NCBI RefSeq assembly: GCF_036588685.1
Contig: NC_086375.1
Span: 10,719,916 to 10,783,915, forward strand
Reading direction: 5' to 3'
Origin: Mytilus trossulus
Lineage: Eukaryota; Mollusca; Bivalvia; Mytilida; Mytilidae
DNA: 64,000 bases
Part shown: positions 1 to 10,739 of the stretch, piece after piece
Layout: the number at the start of each line of letters is the position of its first letter
Numbering within the stretch: position 1 is the first letter of the stretch
The notes under the pieces: generated by a model
What the model saw: the letters and a program-made list of their open reading frames with translations, nothing else
What the model was told of the DNA's origin: nothing
The model's database searches: none
Translations under genes and position numbers: made by a program

Positions 1-2390
1 ATATTTAAAATTCTTGAAATATTTAACATGGTTTAGAAAACATTGAATGTGATGAATTATCCTAGTTTATATCTGAAAAGTAGAAAATTTAACAGTCACA
101 TGGCTTTTCATCTTTACACATCTGCATATACATGATGTACAATTGTACATACATTATGCATGTACTTATATCATGTATATGAAGGAATTTTTTTATATCT
201 AGATTTAATTTTTTTATAAATATCTAAATACGTATGCGCAACAATCATGACAATTACCTGATTTTTGTAGCAAAACAAAGAAGTCGGCTCATTTTTGTAA
301 ATTTACAATGTACATGAATGTCTGTGTACAAATTGTTGTACATTGATTTGTACATCTCATCATTCACAAATTAAGATATTTTACATGCTAAAATGTAGAT
401 GTCTTGGCTTTTGAACATTTCTAACATGGAAACATACATGTAAGGCATGTAAAGCTTATACCTTGTAGCCTTGTTTGCCATATGCTACATTTTTTTACCT
501 GACGCATGAATACATACCAATGTAAAGCCCAAATTGGTCACTTAAATTAGCAGGCTAAAAATAGCATGTACATACCATTTATGTACAGTATTAACATATT
601 AACAAAGATACAATGTATCTGTTATTAACATAATGTCAAAGGAATCTTTTGGACTGTTATGAACATGTAGATATAAAATTGAGAATGGAAATGTGGAATG
701 TTTCAATGGGACAACAACCTGACCAAAGACACACGAAACACCCCAGGCCACCAATTCAAAGGATCTTCAACACAGCAAGTAAAAATCCCACCCCTGAGGC
801 AGGCTTCAGCTGGCCCCTAAACAAAAATGTGTACTATAGTTCAGCAAAACAAGGATGTCCCACTAAACATGCTTACAATAACTCTAAAACATATGAATGA
901 ACCAATTTTTTTTAAAATATAGAAGAAAGCTTTTTATCAACCTTATACGATCGGGAGTCAAAAATACATCTAACAGGTCCTTGTACAATACATGTATATC
1001 TGTCTGTTTAACACTGATAGTTACATGTACAAAACATCCTAAAACTCCAATAACACATTTTTACACTATTTAAAATTCCTTCTAGCCTATAATCATGATA
1101 ATTGAACATGCATGTAAAAATTCATCAAAGATACCATATCATGCTTACGATTTTGTACGCCAGAGGCACGTTTCTCTTACATTATCAAATGCTAAAATTC
1201 AAAGAAATGCTTGCATCAAAACAATTGAAAGACCAAATCAAATAGTTACTATTTACCAAAACTTTCTTAAAATTATGCCAAATATTGAGGGATCTAGAAA
1301 TTTCGATAGGTGGGGACCAACTGACTACACAAGAGGGGCCTTTCCCAGTCATTCCCTTTATATTCAATAATTTTTTTCCACAAAAGGGGGAGGGGGCTTG
1401 GACCCTTCCACCTAAAATCAGCCTCTGAAGGCAACTTAGGCATTGTTTCTATAAAGATTATTATATTAAGTAAATATAATATAAAAGATATTTTTCAATC
1501 TTATTAATTTATCATGTTATTTATGATACAATGTATATGTATTATGTCTATCAGTGTTTATATAATTATCAGCAATTAATTTCTGAAAATTTATCGGTAC
1601 TACTCATACATTTGTAGAGATTTTGTTCAACACTTTTTATCTTGTTTGTATGATTACATTGCTGATGTTAATTCTATGACATGTTTCAGATTTGTAATGT
1701 TTTGACCCAAGGGCAGTACATTGTAAATGTCATTTAATAAATGCAAAAAATGGTAATTTAATTCATTTTCCCAAAAATGACATTTTGCAAAATAATCTGT
1801 ACAACTTCATGTAACCATGTGCTAACCAATAATTATAAATGCTATTGTCAGGTGATTGTTGATGAAATACATGTACATACATGTATACTTTGTATTTTAT
1901 AAACAATGCAGTCCAGCTGGACACAGGAAAGCTTTTTTATGGAAACAAGGCAGGATACCGGATCAGACCCCCTATAAAGTACATTTGTGCTTTTTGTTTT
2001 ATGAAATTATGACTCATATAAATTGTTGTTGAGTTTGTAAATGACCAGTTGCAAACTTAATGACAAAATAACTTTTTGTTTAGTCTTACTACATTGTAAA
2101 TCATTGTGTGGTGACCCCTGTAAATGTGATCAATTGTAAATATAAACTGTATTAAACTATGGCCAACTTCATGTAAAACAGAGGTTCTGGCCAATTTAAT
2201 TAGTTTAAAAAGGGATATTAAAAAAAAAATGATGCAAGATTATCAAAAAGGAATGCCCTTTTAAAACATTCTTTTTTTCACAACCATTAATGTTAAATGA
2301 GCCTCAAATTTCATTTTGTAGTTATGGTTAGTCTCAAATGTTTATCATTGACAAATAAACTTATATATAGATTCTACAAAGTCTGCAACA
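1..2390. other. Non-coding stretch, no gene seen
   Basis: AT-rich sequence with frequent stops in all frames. It has many TGTACA and ATGTACAT palindromes (for example around 120-180, 310-350 and 1870) but no open frame with splice signals. If the calpain exon at 3765-4118 continues leftward, this is probably part of its first long intron. A repeat remnant at 1309-1431 is listed separately. Confidence 0.5.
1309..1431. repeat. MITE remnant (relative of 52843-53001)
   Basis: Shares the order of short blocks seen at 52843-53001: an ACTGACT-containing left part, AAGAGGG(G/A)GGCC, a TCCCxxTAT middle, a run of A and G, and GCCTCTG at the right end. The left terminal GGCGGATCCAG is not recognisable here. 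It is probably an old truncated copy. Confidence 0.4.
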
Positions 2391-2391
2391 A

Positions 2392-2514
2392 GTGTGTTAC
2401 AATATTTCTCTACTTGAGACAGTTAAATTTTAATATTTTTAAGGTGGGAGGCTTGGCAATCTTTTTAAGTAATTAAACTTTAACTGTCAAGAGAGGAGAA
2501 ATATTGTAACACAC
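2392..2514. repeat. Inverted repeat, 36-bp arms (hairpin or MITE)
   Basis: The left arm at 2392-2427 begins GTGTGTTACAATATTTCTC. The right arm at 2479-2514 is its reverse complement with a few mismatches. The spacer is about 50 bp and T-rich. It would fold into a strong hairpin. No clear target-site duplication was found, so the element class is open. Confidence 0.6.
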
Positions 2515-2676
2515 AAGTAATAGAGTCATGATAGTGGTGGAATCTGTTTCTATAATGATTTATGTCAATCCTTTTTTAAAGATTTGTAGAAAGTTGTGTA
2601 CTTTTTTTAAGTGATGTCATCAGGCATGGTTGCTTTTTTTCATGACTTCACAATACACGCAATAGGAAAACTCAGA

Positions 2677-3350
2677 CAGTCAGGGGTACTACTTGTACAA
2701 GTGTATTTTATTTACTTAAAGAAGTGAAAAAAAATATACACATATAAGTAAATAAATAATGTTTGAATAATCTCCCCTTAATTTTCTAAAAAATTTACTT
2801 GTATAAGTAAATTTTTCTTACAATCCAACAAAAATCCTCAAGTTTTGAGATGTAAAATCATGCCTTTAAAATTTTTTCCCAGGTTTGCTCAAATTTTTTC
2901 ATTACAGATCAATGTTTCATCTCATTAATTCATCAAAGAAACTGATTGAGCAAAGATCTTGTATATTTGCGCAAGGCCTTCAAAAATTGCTCCTTTGGGA
3001 CTTGTAAATGAGCAGTGTTAAGAAGATAACAAACAAATGGGACTTTCATTGTCCATGAAATTACACTAAAATGATTATTAAAGACATCTGTAAAGGGTAC
3101 ACAATTTAAAATTCTATTAGAGCAAAGAAATCTTAAGAATTCAAGAAAAGAAGAAAGGATGATTTTTTTACCTATACAAGTAAAAAATTCTGAATGCCTA
3201 AGGGACATAACTAAGCCAATTATTTTTTTACCTATACAAGTAAATAAAATTCACTTGTATAAGTATCCTACAAATTTACTTATATGTGTATATTTTTTTT
3301 GACTTCTTCAAGTAAATAAAATACACTTGTATAAGTAGTACCCCTGACTG
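2677..3350. mobile_element. Non-autonomous DNA transposon, ~79-bp TIRs, TCAGA duplication
   Basis: The ends are inverted repeats of about 79 bp with only about four mismatches; both start CAGTCAGGGGTACTACTT when read inward. The element is 674 bp and is flanked by TCAGA on both sides (2672-2676 and 3351-3355), a plausible 5-bp target-site duplication. The interior repeats the near-palindrome ACTTGTATAAGTAAAT and a direct repeat containing TTTTTTTACCTATACAAG (3165 and 3225). The open frame inside it (minus strand, 2933-3208) resembles no transposase I know. The inner CAGGGGTA also resembles hAT termini, but the 8-bp flanks do not match, so the superfamily is undecided. Confidence 0.75.
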
Positions 3351-3548
3351 TCAGAAGAAACCTAGAAAAATTTAACATCACAATTAAATTCAACCAATCA
3401 TTTGCCAAGATCAGAATTTCCACTAACTAGTGACATGAGTGAAGAGAAAAATTTTCTCACACCCATTGAGAAATGAATAAATAGCTAAAAAAATAGAGAA
3501 ACATGTAATAGTAATTAGTTTTCTTCAGATGCTGTACCCCACTTCAGG

Positions 3549-3665
3549 GGCGAATCCAGCCATTTAAAAAAGGGGGGTCCCAACTATATGTCCCCATTCA
3601 AATGCATTAATCGTCCAAAATAAAATGGGGGTTCCAACCGCCGAAACCCTCCCCCTGGATCCGCC
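3549..3665. repeat. Small MITE with GGCG(G)ATCCAG ends
   Basis: The left end GGCGAATCCAG and the right end CTGGATCCGCC are inverted copies enclosing G-run and C-run blocks (AAAAAGGGGGG on the left, CCCTCCCCC on the right). This layout is common for a short inverted-repeat element that I recall from many marine invertebrates. It lies just downstream of the calpain exon, so inside the predicted intron. Confidence 0.65.
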
Positions 3666-3764
3666 AATGCACTTGCGCACCTACCTGCATGAACTGGTAC
3701 TGTGCAGTTCATTGTAAAAACGCCACAGTTTAAAGGATAAACAGGGAGATATACAGTAACTTAC

Positions 3765-4118
3765 ATAAGGTCTTTTCCATTCAATCCTATATGGTAAAGT
3801 CCGACTGTAATAAATAGAAGAGTCTTTAGCAGGAAAATCTGGGTCTTCATACAAAATTCTCCTCCTCAAACATTCAGATCGAATGTTATCAAAATTGCTT
3901 TTCCCACGATGATGCTTGCTATGGGTTTCTGTCTCTCTGTTAAAAGGACGAGACACGCCAACCTTATTAACTTTGTCAAAAGGGCTTCCGTTCTGATACT
4001 GATGTGGTAAATTTTTAGGCGGTTCGTTAGCATAAGTTGGTTTGTCGTCTACCTTTGAGTTGTCAAACTTTTTTATAGGTCTACTATACACAGCTCTGGT
4101 CGAGGATGCAAAAGCCAT
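3765..4118 (-). CDS. Calpain-family protease, first coding exon (partial gene)
   Basis: An open frame of 118 codons starts with ATG at 4118 and ends at a consensus donor (CCTTAT|GTAAGT) at 3764/3765, phase 0. The N-terminal ~75 residues are polar, Lys/Ser/Asn-rich and probably disordered. Residues ~79-118 carry the lead-in to the calpain protease core: SECLRRRILYEDPDFPA, then a short linker with YYSR, then WKRP. In calpains this block precedes the catalytic Cys domain, which reads QGxLGDCW. That domain and the His/Asn half are not seen in the window and should lie left of position 1, giving an intron of more than 3.7 kb. Calpains are calcium-dependent cytosolic cysteine proteases. The family call is good; the subtype cannot be assigned from one exon. 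Confidence 0.8.
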
Positions 4119-4131
4119 GATGTGTTAATTG

Positions 4132-4384
4132 CTACGTCATATTTTAAATATTTAAAACTCATTGACAGATGCACTATGCATGAAAACATTGCTTTTCAGG
4201 TAAATGATGTTTGTTGACATTTTTCACATGCATTTCCTCCGGATGTTGTATTCGAAATGGTGTTTCCTACTTACCAAGAAAACGATAATCTGATTGGCTT
4301 ACAGTGCAAGGGAGGCGTGTCGTAATTAGAGGTAACGTAAGGTGTTTTTTACCCACCAAAACTAAAGGATTTGCAGTCTCGCGA
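4132..4384 (-). promoter_or_regulatory. Probable calpain promoter: CRE-like, CCAAT, TCTCGCGA
   Basis: Read on the minus strand upstream of the ATG at 4118 there are: TGACGTAG (4132-4139), a full NF-Y type CCAAT box AGCCAATCAG (4290-4299), and TCTCGCGA (4377-4384), a motif known from TATA-less housekeeping promoters. The stretch is richer in CpG than its surroundings. A donor-like CTTG|GTAAGT at about 4273 could end a non-coding exon, but it sits close to the CCAAT box and may be chance. The exact start site cannot be read. Confidence 0.4.
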
Positions 4385-4399
4385 TACAAATCCTCGAAT

Positions 4400-6340
4400 T
4401 CGTTCAGTTTCTTGACATATTTTAAAACATAAGGAAACATTTAATTATACGAAGATGACTGTATTTGGTTATAATGATCACTTAGTAATACATATCATAA
4501 TTAATTCATAGGATTCATTGTTTAAAAAAAAATATATATAATAGTTCATAATGTGCTGAGGTGTAAGAACTTGACTGCATATATTTACAATTAAGAATTT
4601 TTAAAAGTGGTCTCAAATTTAACTTTCTTATAATCGTTACTGTTAAAAGTGCTATGCCATGATACATCGGGATCTTTAATGAAAAATGGATTTTTTTTAA
4701 CATATATACACATAAATTTCCAAATAAAAATATGTATGAAAAATTAACTCAAGGAAAATATAAACTGCACGTGACCATTGATTTTTGAGGTTTGACTGTC
4801 TATACTCTTGAGGATTTGTATTAGTACGAATCCTTCATCTCAGTACTGTACTATATATTCTTCTTCAATTTACCTTAAGAGAGTTTAGTTCCTAATTGGA
4901 ATTAATGTTGAAACTTGGTTTGACTACATATATATATGGTGACTACACATGGTGACAATAACAAAATATATATAGTCCCATATATATATATCTATCATTA
5001 CAGCTAATTTCCTAATGCATGCAGAACAAAACTTTGGTTAGCTTGCTTGATTAGTTTGTACATTGTACAATTGTAATTGGGATAACGTCAAATCAAATTC
5101 AAATATAATATACACAGGTTAAAATATGCCCATATATATTGTTTGAAGATATTAATGTGGATAGCATAGCTAGAATTGACATTTATACAAACAGAGCAAG
5201 CATGCTTATCAAAGTTTTACTCTACAAGCATTAGTAAATTAGCCGTAAAGGGTAGGTGAAATTTGATCAATAATCTCCATTTTGATTATTTGGAATACTT
5301 CCACATGTTTTCGAAATTAAGAAAACTCTACTTCTAAACAATAATCTTGATTGCTCGATCTATGCTAGATCTTTTCGATAATTCAGTTAAATTTGGCAAC
5401 TTGATGTGATCTGTGTTTCCGATAAAAATGAGTTCAAAACAATGATATTGCCACACAGCTTAAGTAATGACCGAACAACACAACATATGTTAAGTAATAA
5501 CATGATTGCTGACACTTGATACAGAATAAAATATACCGTCTGAAATTTTGCTATAGAACGTGACAACTTGGTTGAAATTGTAAACTGAGTAGTTGTGGGT
5601 GTTTATTTTTCGAGTTTTAATGTGACTGTCCCTTTGGAATCTTTCGCTTCTCTTTTTCATTCCATGATGGATAGTTTTCTCATTTTCTACAGTGCCTAAT
5701 CTCATTATTTTTATACCTTATCGTCAGGCTCTTTTTTCAAGTCATGATGCACTGAGTAACTAGCTATATATAGTGTGATCTCTTTAAAAATTCAATTCCA
5801 AATTTTGAAATAACATAAAGTACATATTGGGTATAAATTTCCTCGACAAGATGCTTTTTAAGTTTAAAATGTGTTTATTGCGGCAGTTTTGGATATATTC
5901 AAGCTTAAAGTTTTCCGGAAACCATAATTAAAGATCGATGAATATACAAGGAGAGAAAAGAAAAAGGACGAGGACATTAAAGGTCATTATAAAGAGGCAG
6001 AACAAACACACTGACTAAAATAAAAATACGAAAAGACAAACAAGTCATCAAAGAAAAGAAAAAAAGGTCAACGATAATCACATTAAATACGGAGTTGAAA
6101 TGAGATATTATGCTTAATGGTTCAAGATGGAGAACAACAACCCCTCTCTCTTTCGGCGTAGTGTATTTTAAAAGTTCAAACTTTTATATTTTCGAATCTA
6201 AATGTATTTGTTTTTAGTTGAATTAATCAATTTTAAGGAACGCAAGAGTACTCTTGGACTATTTTGAAGACATTTCAAAATAACATTAACTGCTGTCAAT
6301 GTTTAAATCCAATTTTCTAACTTTTATGATATAGAGTTAT
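4400..6340. other. Non-coding stretch, no gene seen
   Basis: AT-rich, with TATATA runs around 4925-4990 and no open frame that looks coding. It separates the calpain promoter region from the LINE copy on the plus strand. Confidence 0.5.
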
Positions 6341-6348
6341 CTTTCTTT

Positions 6349-7395
6349 GTGCGTTCTTATTGGCTGATGGGTGCTGGACTCCATGGCAAAAATGGACTTA
6401 ACCCTACAACAAGTCTTCATATATTTCATACATACGTTCTACCGGTGTTAACATACGGCTTAGAAATTCTCCTCCCAGATAAGAAACAACTAGAAAATAT
6501 AGAAGTATTTTATCGCAAATCATTAAAGCAAATTCTATCCATGCCAACAAATACAGCAGACGTTGCAATATATACACTTGCAGGAGTCACTCCTATTATT
6601 GGGACAATTCACAAATCAGCTATCAACACCTTCAATAAGATCTGCAGTATGGATACATCCGTGGAAAAGGATCTTGCGACAAGACAACTTGCATTAGTTG
6701 GATTTTCCTCATCTAGCTGGTTTGGAAAGCTTCGAAATCTCCTTGCCATTTATGACCTCCCATCAGCACAGGATATTCTTGATAATCCATACAGCAAGGA
6801 GCGTTGGAAATCAATAGTAAAAAAGGCTGTAGACAATTATTATAAAGCTCAAACCACATCTTCTGCTCGTCTATACTCATCGCTTCGCTTCTTATCCACC
6901 AATAATCTGCTATGGAATAGGCCACATCCAAGCTTAGCCAGCGTAAATACCTCTTCTCAAGATATTAGTAGATTACCGACGAAGTTGAAACTATTGACAG
7001 GTACTTACTACTTACAAAGCAACAAAGCTGCCTTCAACCAAAACACAGTTGATCCAACATGCCTATTATGCAAGGGTAAGCCAGAAACGATCGATCATTT
7101 CCTTATGGAATGTCCAGCTCTGCATGAAATCCGTTCACCTTATCTACAAGAATTAGATAATTTTATTGGTAGTATTGATGTGTGCATGAAATGTAGTATC
7201 CATAGTAACATCACACTAGACACTAACTTTATATTAGACCCTAGTAGCTTTATTTGTGCTTGTAGTTGTAAATGTAAATGCATGGATATCTGCTACACTG
7301 TAGAATACATCACAAGGAAGCTTTGCTTTGCTCTACATGGACTACGAACTCGCATTATTAAAAACCTTCCGCCAAGCAAGCGTAAGGGTCTTTGA
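6349..7395 (+). mobile_element. LINE reverse-transcriptase C-terminal part, 5'-truncated
   Basis: A continuous 348-codon frame gives the C-terminal third of a non-LTR retrotransposon polyprotein. The region after the RT palm is visible: a YVLPVLTYGLEILLP motif near residues 29-43 (the RT thumb region) and a terminal Cys/His knuckle C-x2-C-x8-H-x4-C at residues 238-255 (CLLC ... HFLMEC). The catalytic FADD/YADD box and the endonuclease domain are missing because homology begins abruptly at about 6349, as expected of target-primed 5' truncation. No ATG fits the start; the listed start is only where the homology begins. The frame has no stops, so the insertion may be fairly young. The layout suits CR1/jockey-like LINEs common in molluscs, but the clade was not determined. 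Confidence 0.85.
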
Positions 7396-7529
7396 CGGTA
7401 CCAACACTCATCTCACGAGGCGTACGTAGTATGTCTTTTTTTAGATATTTATATAAACATTATTCGTCATTGTGCGAAGTGCTCCTTTGAAGGAGGGATT
7501 TTCTCAAACAGAACAGAATTGGCTGTGTG
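7396..7529 (+). other. Possible LINE 3' tail
   Basis: The short stretch after the RT stop codon has no open frame. It may be the 3' untranslated part of the LINE copy. No poly(A) tail or target-site duplication was recognised before the next repeat begins. Confidence 0.3.
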
Positions 7530-7535
7530 ATCATT

Positions 7536-7795
7536 ACAAAAGAGGGACGGAAGATACCAAAGGGACAGTCAAACTCATAAATCTAAAACAAACTGACAAC
7601 GCCATGGCAAAAAATAAAAAAAAACAAACAGAAAAACAATGGTACACATGACACAACATAGAAAACTAAAGAATAAACAACACGAACCCCACCAAAAACT
7701 AGGGGTGATCTCAGGTGCTCCGGAAGGGTAAGCAGATCCTGCTCCACATGCGGCACCCGTCGTGTTGCTTATGTGATTACAAATCCGGTAAATAG
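7536..7795 (-). repeat. Mussel dispersed repeat (GGTGATCTCAG family), reverse copy
   Basis: Contains, in reverse orientation, the blocks shared with 33365-33612, 34565-34745 and 23215-23405: AAGATACCAAAGGGACAGTC, CAACGCCATGGC, ACACGAACCCCACC, GGGGTGATCTCAGG and AAGCAGATCCTGC. I recall this family as very common in Mytilus. It has no coding capacity. Its better-preserved copy at 33165-33612 begins with a hammerhead-like motif. Confidence 0.8.
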
Positions 7796-8083
7796 TCTAA
7801 TTCGGTAGGTCAAATTCAAAAGAGGGGAAGTTTGACAGATCGTCGCCTAACCTAATAACGAGGCGTTGAAGATAGTTGGGTATACTGGGATAAAAAAAAA
7901 AGCTGCGCAGTATGGAACTTCTGCTGTCCGTTACAAACAAGAAGTTGATTTGTATTCTTCCGTTGAAAAAGGTTTTCCCCAACAAAGTCAGATCGTTTTA
8001 CGAGTTCTTTCGGGGACGATGAACCCCTTCAAGAAATATATTTAATTTATTTACTTCAAACTAAAAATTGGTCGTGAAGTGTG

Positions 8084-8124
8084 TTACGTTATGCTACATA
8101 TGACTCATATGTAGTATAACGTAA
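8084..8124. repeat. 20-bp-arm hairpin with TGACTCA at its tip
   Basis: Arms 8084-8103 and 8105-8124 pair with one mismatch around a single-base loop. The apex reads ATGACTCAT, a perfect AP-1 (bZIP) site. Whether this is a regulatory site or a MITE core is not known. Confidence 0.7.
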
Positions 8125-8780
8125 TCAGAGATCAATATTTTAATTAGATTGACCACCTACAATAGTTTGCAGCAATTGCACCCTACTTGATTAGATGATA
8201 TTAAGAAAATGATTTATCTGTATTTCAAGGATCATGTATTTTTGTTATTCTTAATTTACAAAATTTTCTTCAACATGGATAAAAGTTAAAATTTGTTATT
8301 TTCTAAAGGTAACATTTCTGTATTTCTTTACAATTTTCCTAGGTTAATTAATAACAAAAGACGTCCAAACTTGTAAGCAAATTAAAGTGAGCTACAATTT
8401 AAACTACTAAACAAAATAGTTACACAACTTCTTAGTGAAAATAAAATAAAACGCTTACGAATGTGTCCATAGTATACGGATACCCCACATGCACTTTCAT
8501 TTCCTATGTTGAGTGGATCCTGATTTGTATTTGGGTCAAAACTCTTATTTGGCATTACGATTAGAAAGATCATATCATAGGGAACATGTGTTCTAAGTTT
8601 CAATTTGATTGGACTTCAACTTCATTAAAAACTACTACGACAATGTTTTAACCTTAAACCGGACAGTTGGAAGAACGAGTAGACAGGCAAACAAACGAAT
8701 AAACGGACGCACAGACCAGAAACATATTACCCCTAGGTGATACAAAACAAGACTCGGTTTATCTTTCAAGTTTGTGTTTT

Positions 8781-8952
8781 CTCAATCTTCAATCATTTGT
8801 GTTTTCTCAATCTTCAATCATTTGTGTTTTCTCAATCTTCAATCATTTGTGTTTTCTCAATCTTCAATCATTTGTGTTTTCTCAATCTTCAATCATTTGT
8901 GTTTTCTCAATCTTCAATCATTTGTGTTTTCTCAATCTTCAATCATTTGTGT
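8781..8952. repeat. 25-bp tandem repeat, ~7 perfect copies
   Basis: A unit starting CTCAATCTTCAATCATTTGT recurs exactly every 25 bp at 8781, 8806, 8831, 8856, 8881, 8906 and 8931 with no differences seen. Because 25 is not a multiple of three, the array gives long open frames in all three plus frames. These are artefacts of the repeat and not genes. The perfect identity points to recent expansion. Confidence 0.95.
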
Positions 8953-9027
8953 ATTAAAAAGAACCACAGTTATGTTGGTAAAATTTCAAATAGTCATTCT
9001 GTTAAAAGTTTTGTTAAGTTTTAAATA

Positions 9028-9200
9028 GATATAGGAAGATGTGGTGTGAGTGCCAATGAGAACTCTCCATCCAAATAACAATTTAAAAAAGTAAACCATT
9101 ATAGGTCAATGTACGGCCTTCAACACGGAGCCTTGGCTTACACCGAGCAACAAGCTATAAATGGCCCGACAATTACTTGTGTAAAACCAACGGTCTAATC
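9028..9200 (+). repeat. Mussel dispersed repeat (CCTTCAACACGGAGCC variant)
   Basis: Matches 51012-51230 block by block: GGAAGATGTGGTGTGAGTGC, CTCCATCCAAATAACAAT, AAACCATTATAGGTCAATGT, TTCAACACGGAGCCTTGG. It is a variant of the family at 9517-9647. No coding potential. Confidence 0.8.
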
Positions 9201-9516
9201 TTTTAAAGTTTATATTTTAACAATATTTTGAACATGGTTTAGTAAAAAAAAATTCTCACAATGTAAAATATCGACAAGGTTGTAAATCTAATGGCACCAT
9301 TGATTTTATATAAAGATTGGATAACAGTCATGAACGAGGAAAACAAGGGGAAAAAGTGGTAAGGTTGTAAAAAAGAAGTTTTTATTTCATGTAATTTACA
9401 GTGTTTTGTGCAATTTGACAGCCGATGATTGTCCAACAATCTACAAGTTCAATGCAGACAGACATCATGAACTATTGTACTTTCTTTATGAAATTTTCTC
9501 CTCTGTTTATAAAAAA

Positions 9517-9647
9517 AGAAGATGTGGTATGATTGCAAATGAGACAACTGTCCACAAGAGACCAAAAATGACACAGACATTAACAAATATAGGTCACCGT
9601 ACGGCCTTCAACAATGAGCAAAGCCCATACCGCATAGTCAGCTATTA
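9517..9647 (+). repeat. Mussel dispersed repeat (CCGCATAGTCAGCTAT family)
   Basis: Carries GATGTGGTATGATTGC, GAGACAACTGTCCAC, TATAGGTCACCGTACGGCCT and CCCATACCGCATAGTCAGCT. These recur at 58789-58950 and, reversed, at 53376-53675. I recall it as one of the most abundant repeats in Mytilus genomes. Confidence 0.85.
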
Positions 9648-9784
9648 TTTTTACCTCTCAGTTTAATGCTTCCTTCACGATCTTCCTCTCACTGTTAGTC
9701 AATTGAAAAGATCACTTATGAAGCCTACTGGTGACAGACAAAACTGGTCAGGACATAATTTCACGATTTATTTTTGACTGTTTA

Positions 9785-9910
9785 ATCTGAGGTGGAATGA
9801 ATTGCCTATAAGAAAAATAGGAAGCAAAGACCAATGGCATAGATAAAAGGCAACTACAGGTCACAATGCGAACTTCAACAATGAGTAAAGTCTGTATCGT
9901 AGTCCGTAAT
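9785..9910 (+). repeat. Decayed copy of the CCGCATAGTCAGCTAT family
   Basis: The order of blocks is kept but the sequence is diverged: ATAGGAAGCAAAGACC, CTACAGGTCACAATGCG and TTCAACAATGAGTAAAG are recognisable against 9517-9647. Confidence 0.45.
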
Positions 9911-10739
9911 ATAATGCCGGGTCATGAGGAAATGAGAATAACATCTATTCGATACTGTGTAAGAGGAGCAACTCTGTCTACCCTAATGACTATGACTATT
10001 TCATATATATAATGAAACAAATGAATTATTGGGCATGTTTGCGTTTGTTTTGCTTTGTTAGGTTTTATTTTGTTTGGGGTTCGAAGTTTAAACTTTTTTT
10101 TATGTGAAGACGGGTTTCTTTTATTAGTATAGGTCTACTCGTTTAATCAGTGTGCCTGGTTATGAACTATTATGAATTATATTTTGTTTGTATCTGTTGC
10201 GTGTTGTTTGAACATAGATCCCAATGATAGTTTCTCTTTGTTACTTGTACATAAAGCATTTTATCTCTTTTTTTTCTTTTTATAGAACTGATATTGTCAT
10301 GTATAAGATTAAATTGTTGAATGGTGTTTTAAAGAAATAGTTTGGTATTTAAAGTGTCAAAATTTTGATTTGGCATATAGCTTAAAATGCTTGCATTCTA
10401 ATAGATGTATAATTTTCATTCGGTTCAAATAGACCATTACAAAAATACGCTGGCGAGAGCTTTCTACTGAATATAAACAACATAACATAACAGAGTATAT
10501 GCAGATAAGATATGTAAGCAGCATATATATAGATGCAGCACAGGCATATTGAAATACATGCAAAGCAATACTAAACTACAAATCTAAACGTACGAAAACT
10601 GAGGAATAACGAAAATTAAAACCAAACTCAAATTTAAGCAAACAAATAATGAAGGAAAACCAACAAAACACACATCCCAAATTTAAATCAAAATGCAAAA
10701 GTAAATCTTATCAGTGTTAATGTTGGCGCTATAACCAAA

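Noticed and set aside
6713..6931. 72-codon minus-strand frame
   Set aside because: Antisense shadow of the LINE RT frame on the plus strand.
8737..9028. Three overlapping open frames of 61-95 codons
   Set aside because: They run through the 25-bp tandem repeat, which has no stop in any plus frame; the peptides are the same repeat in three registers.
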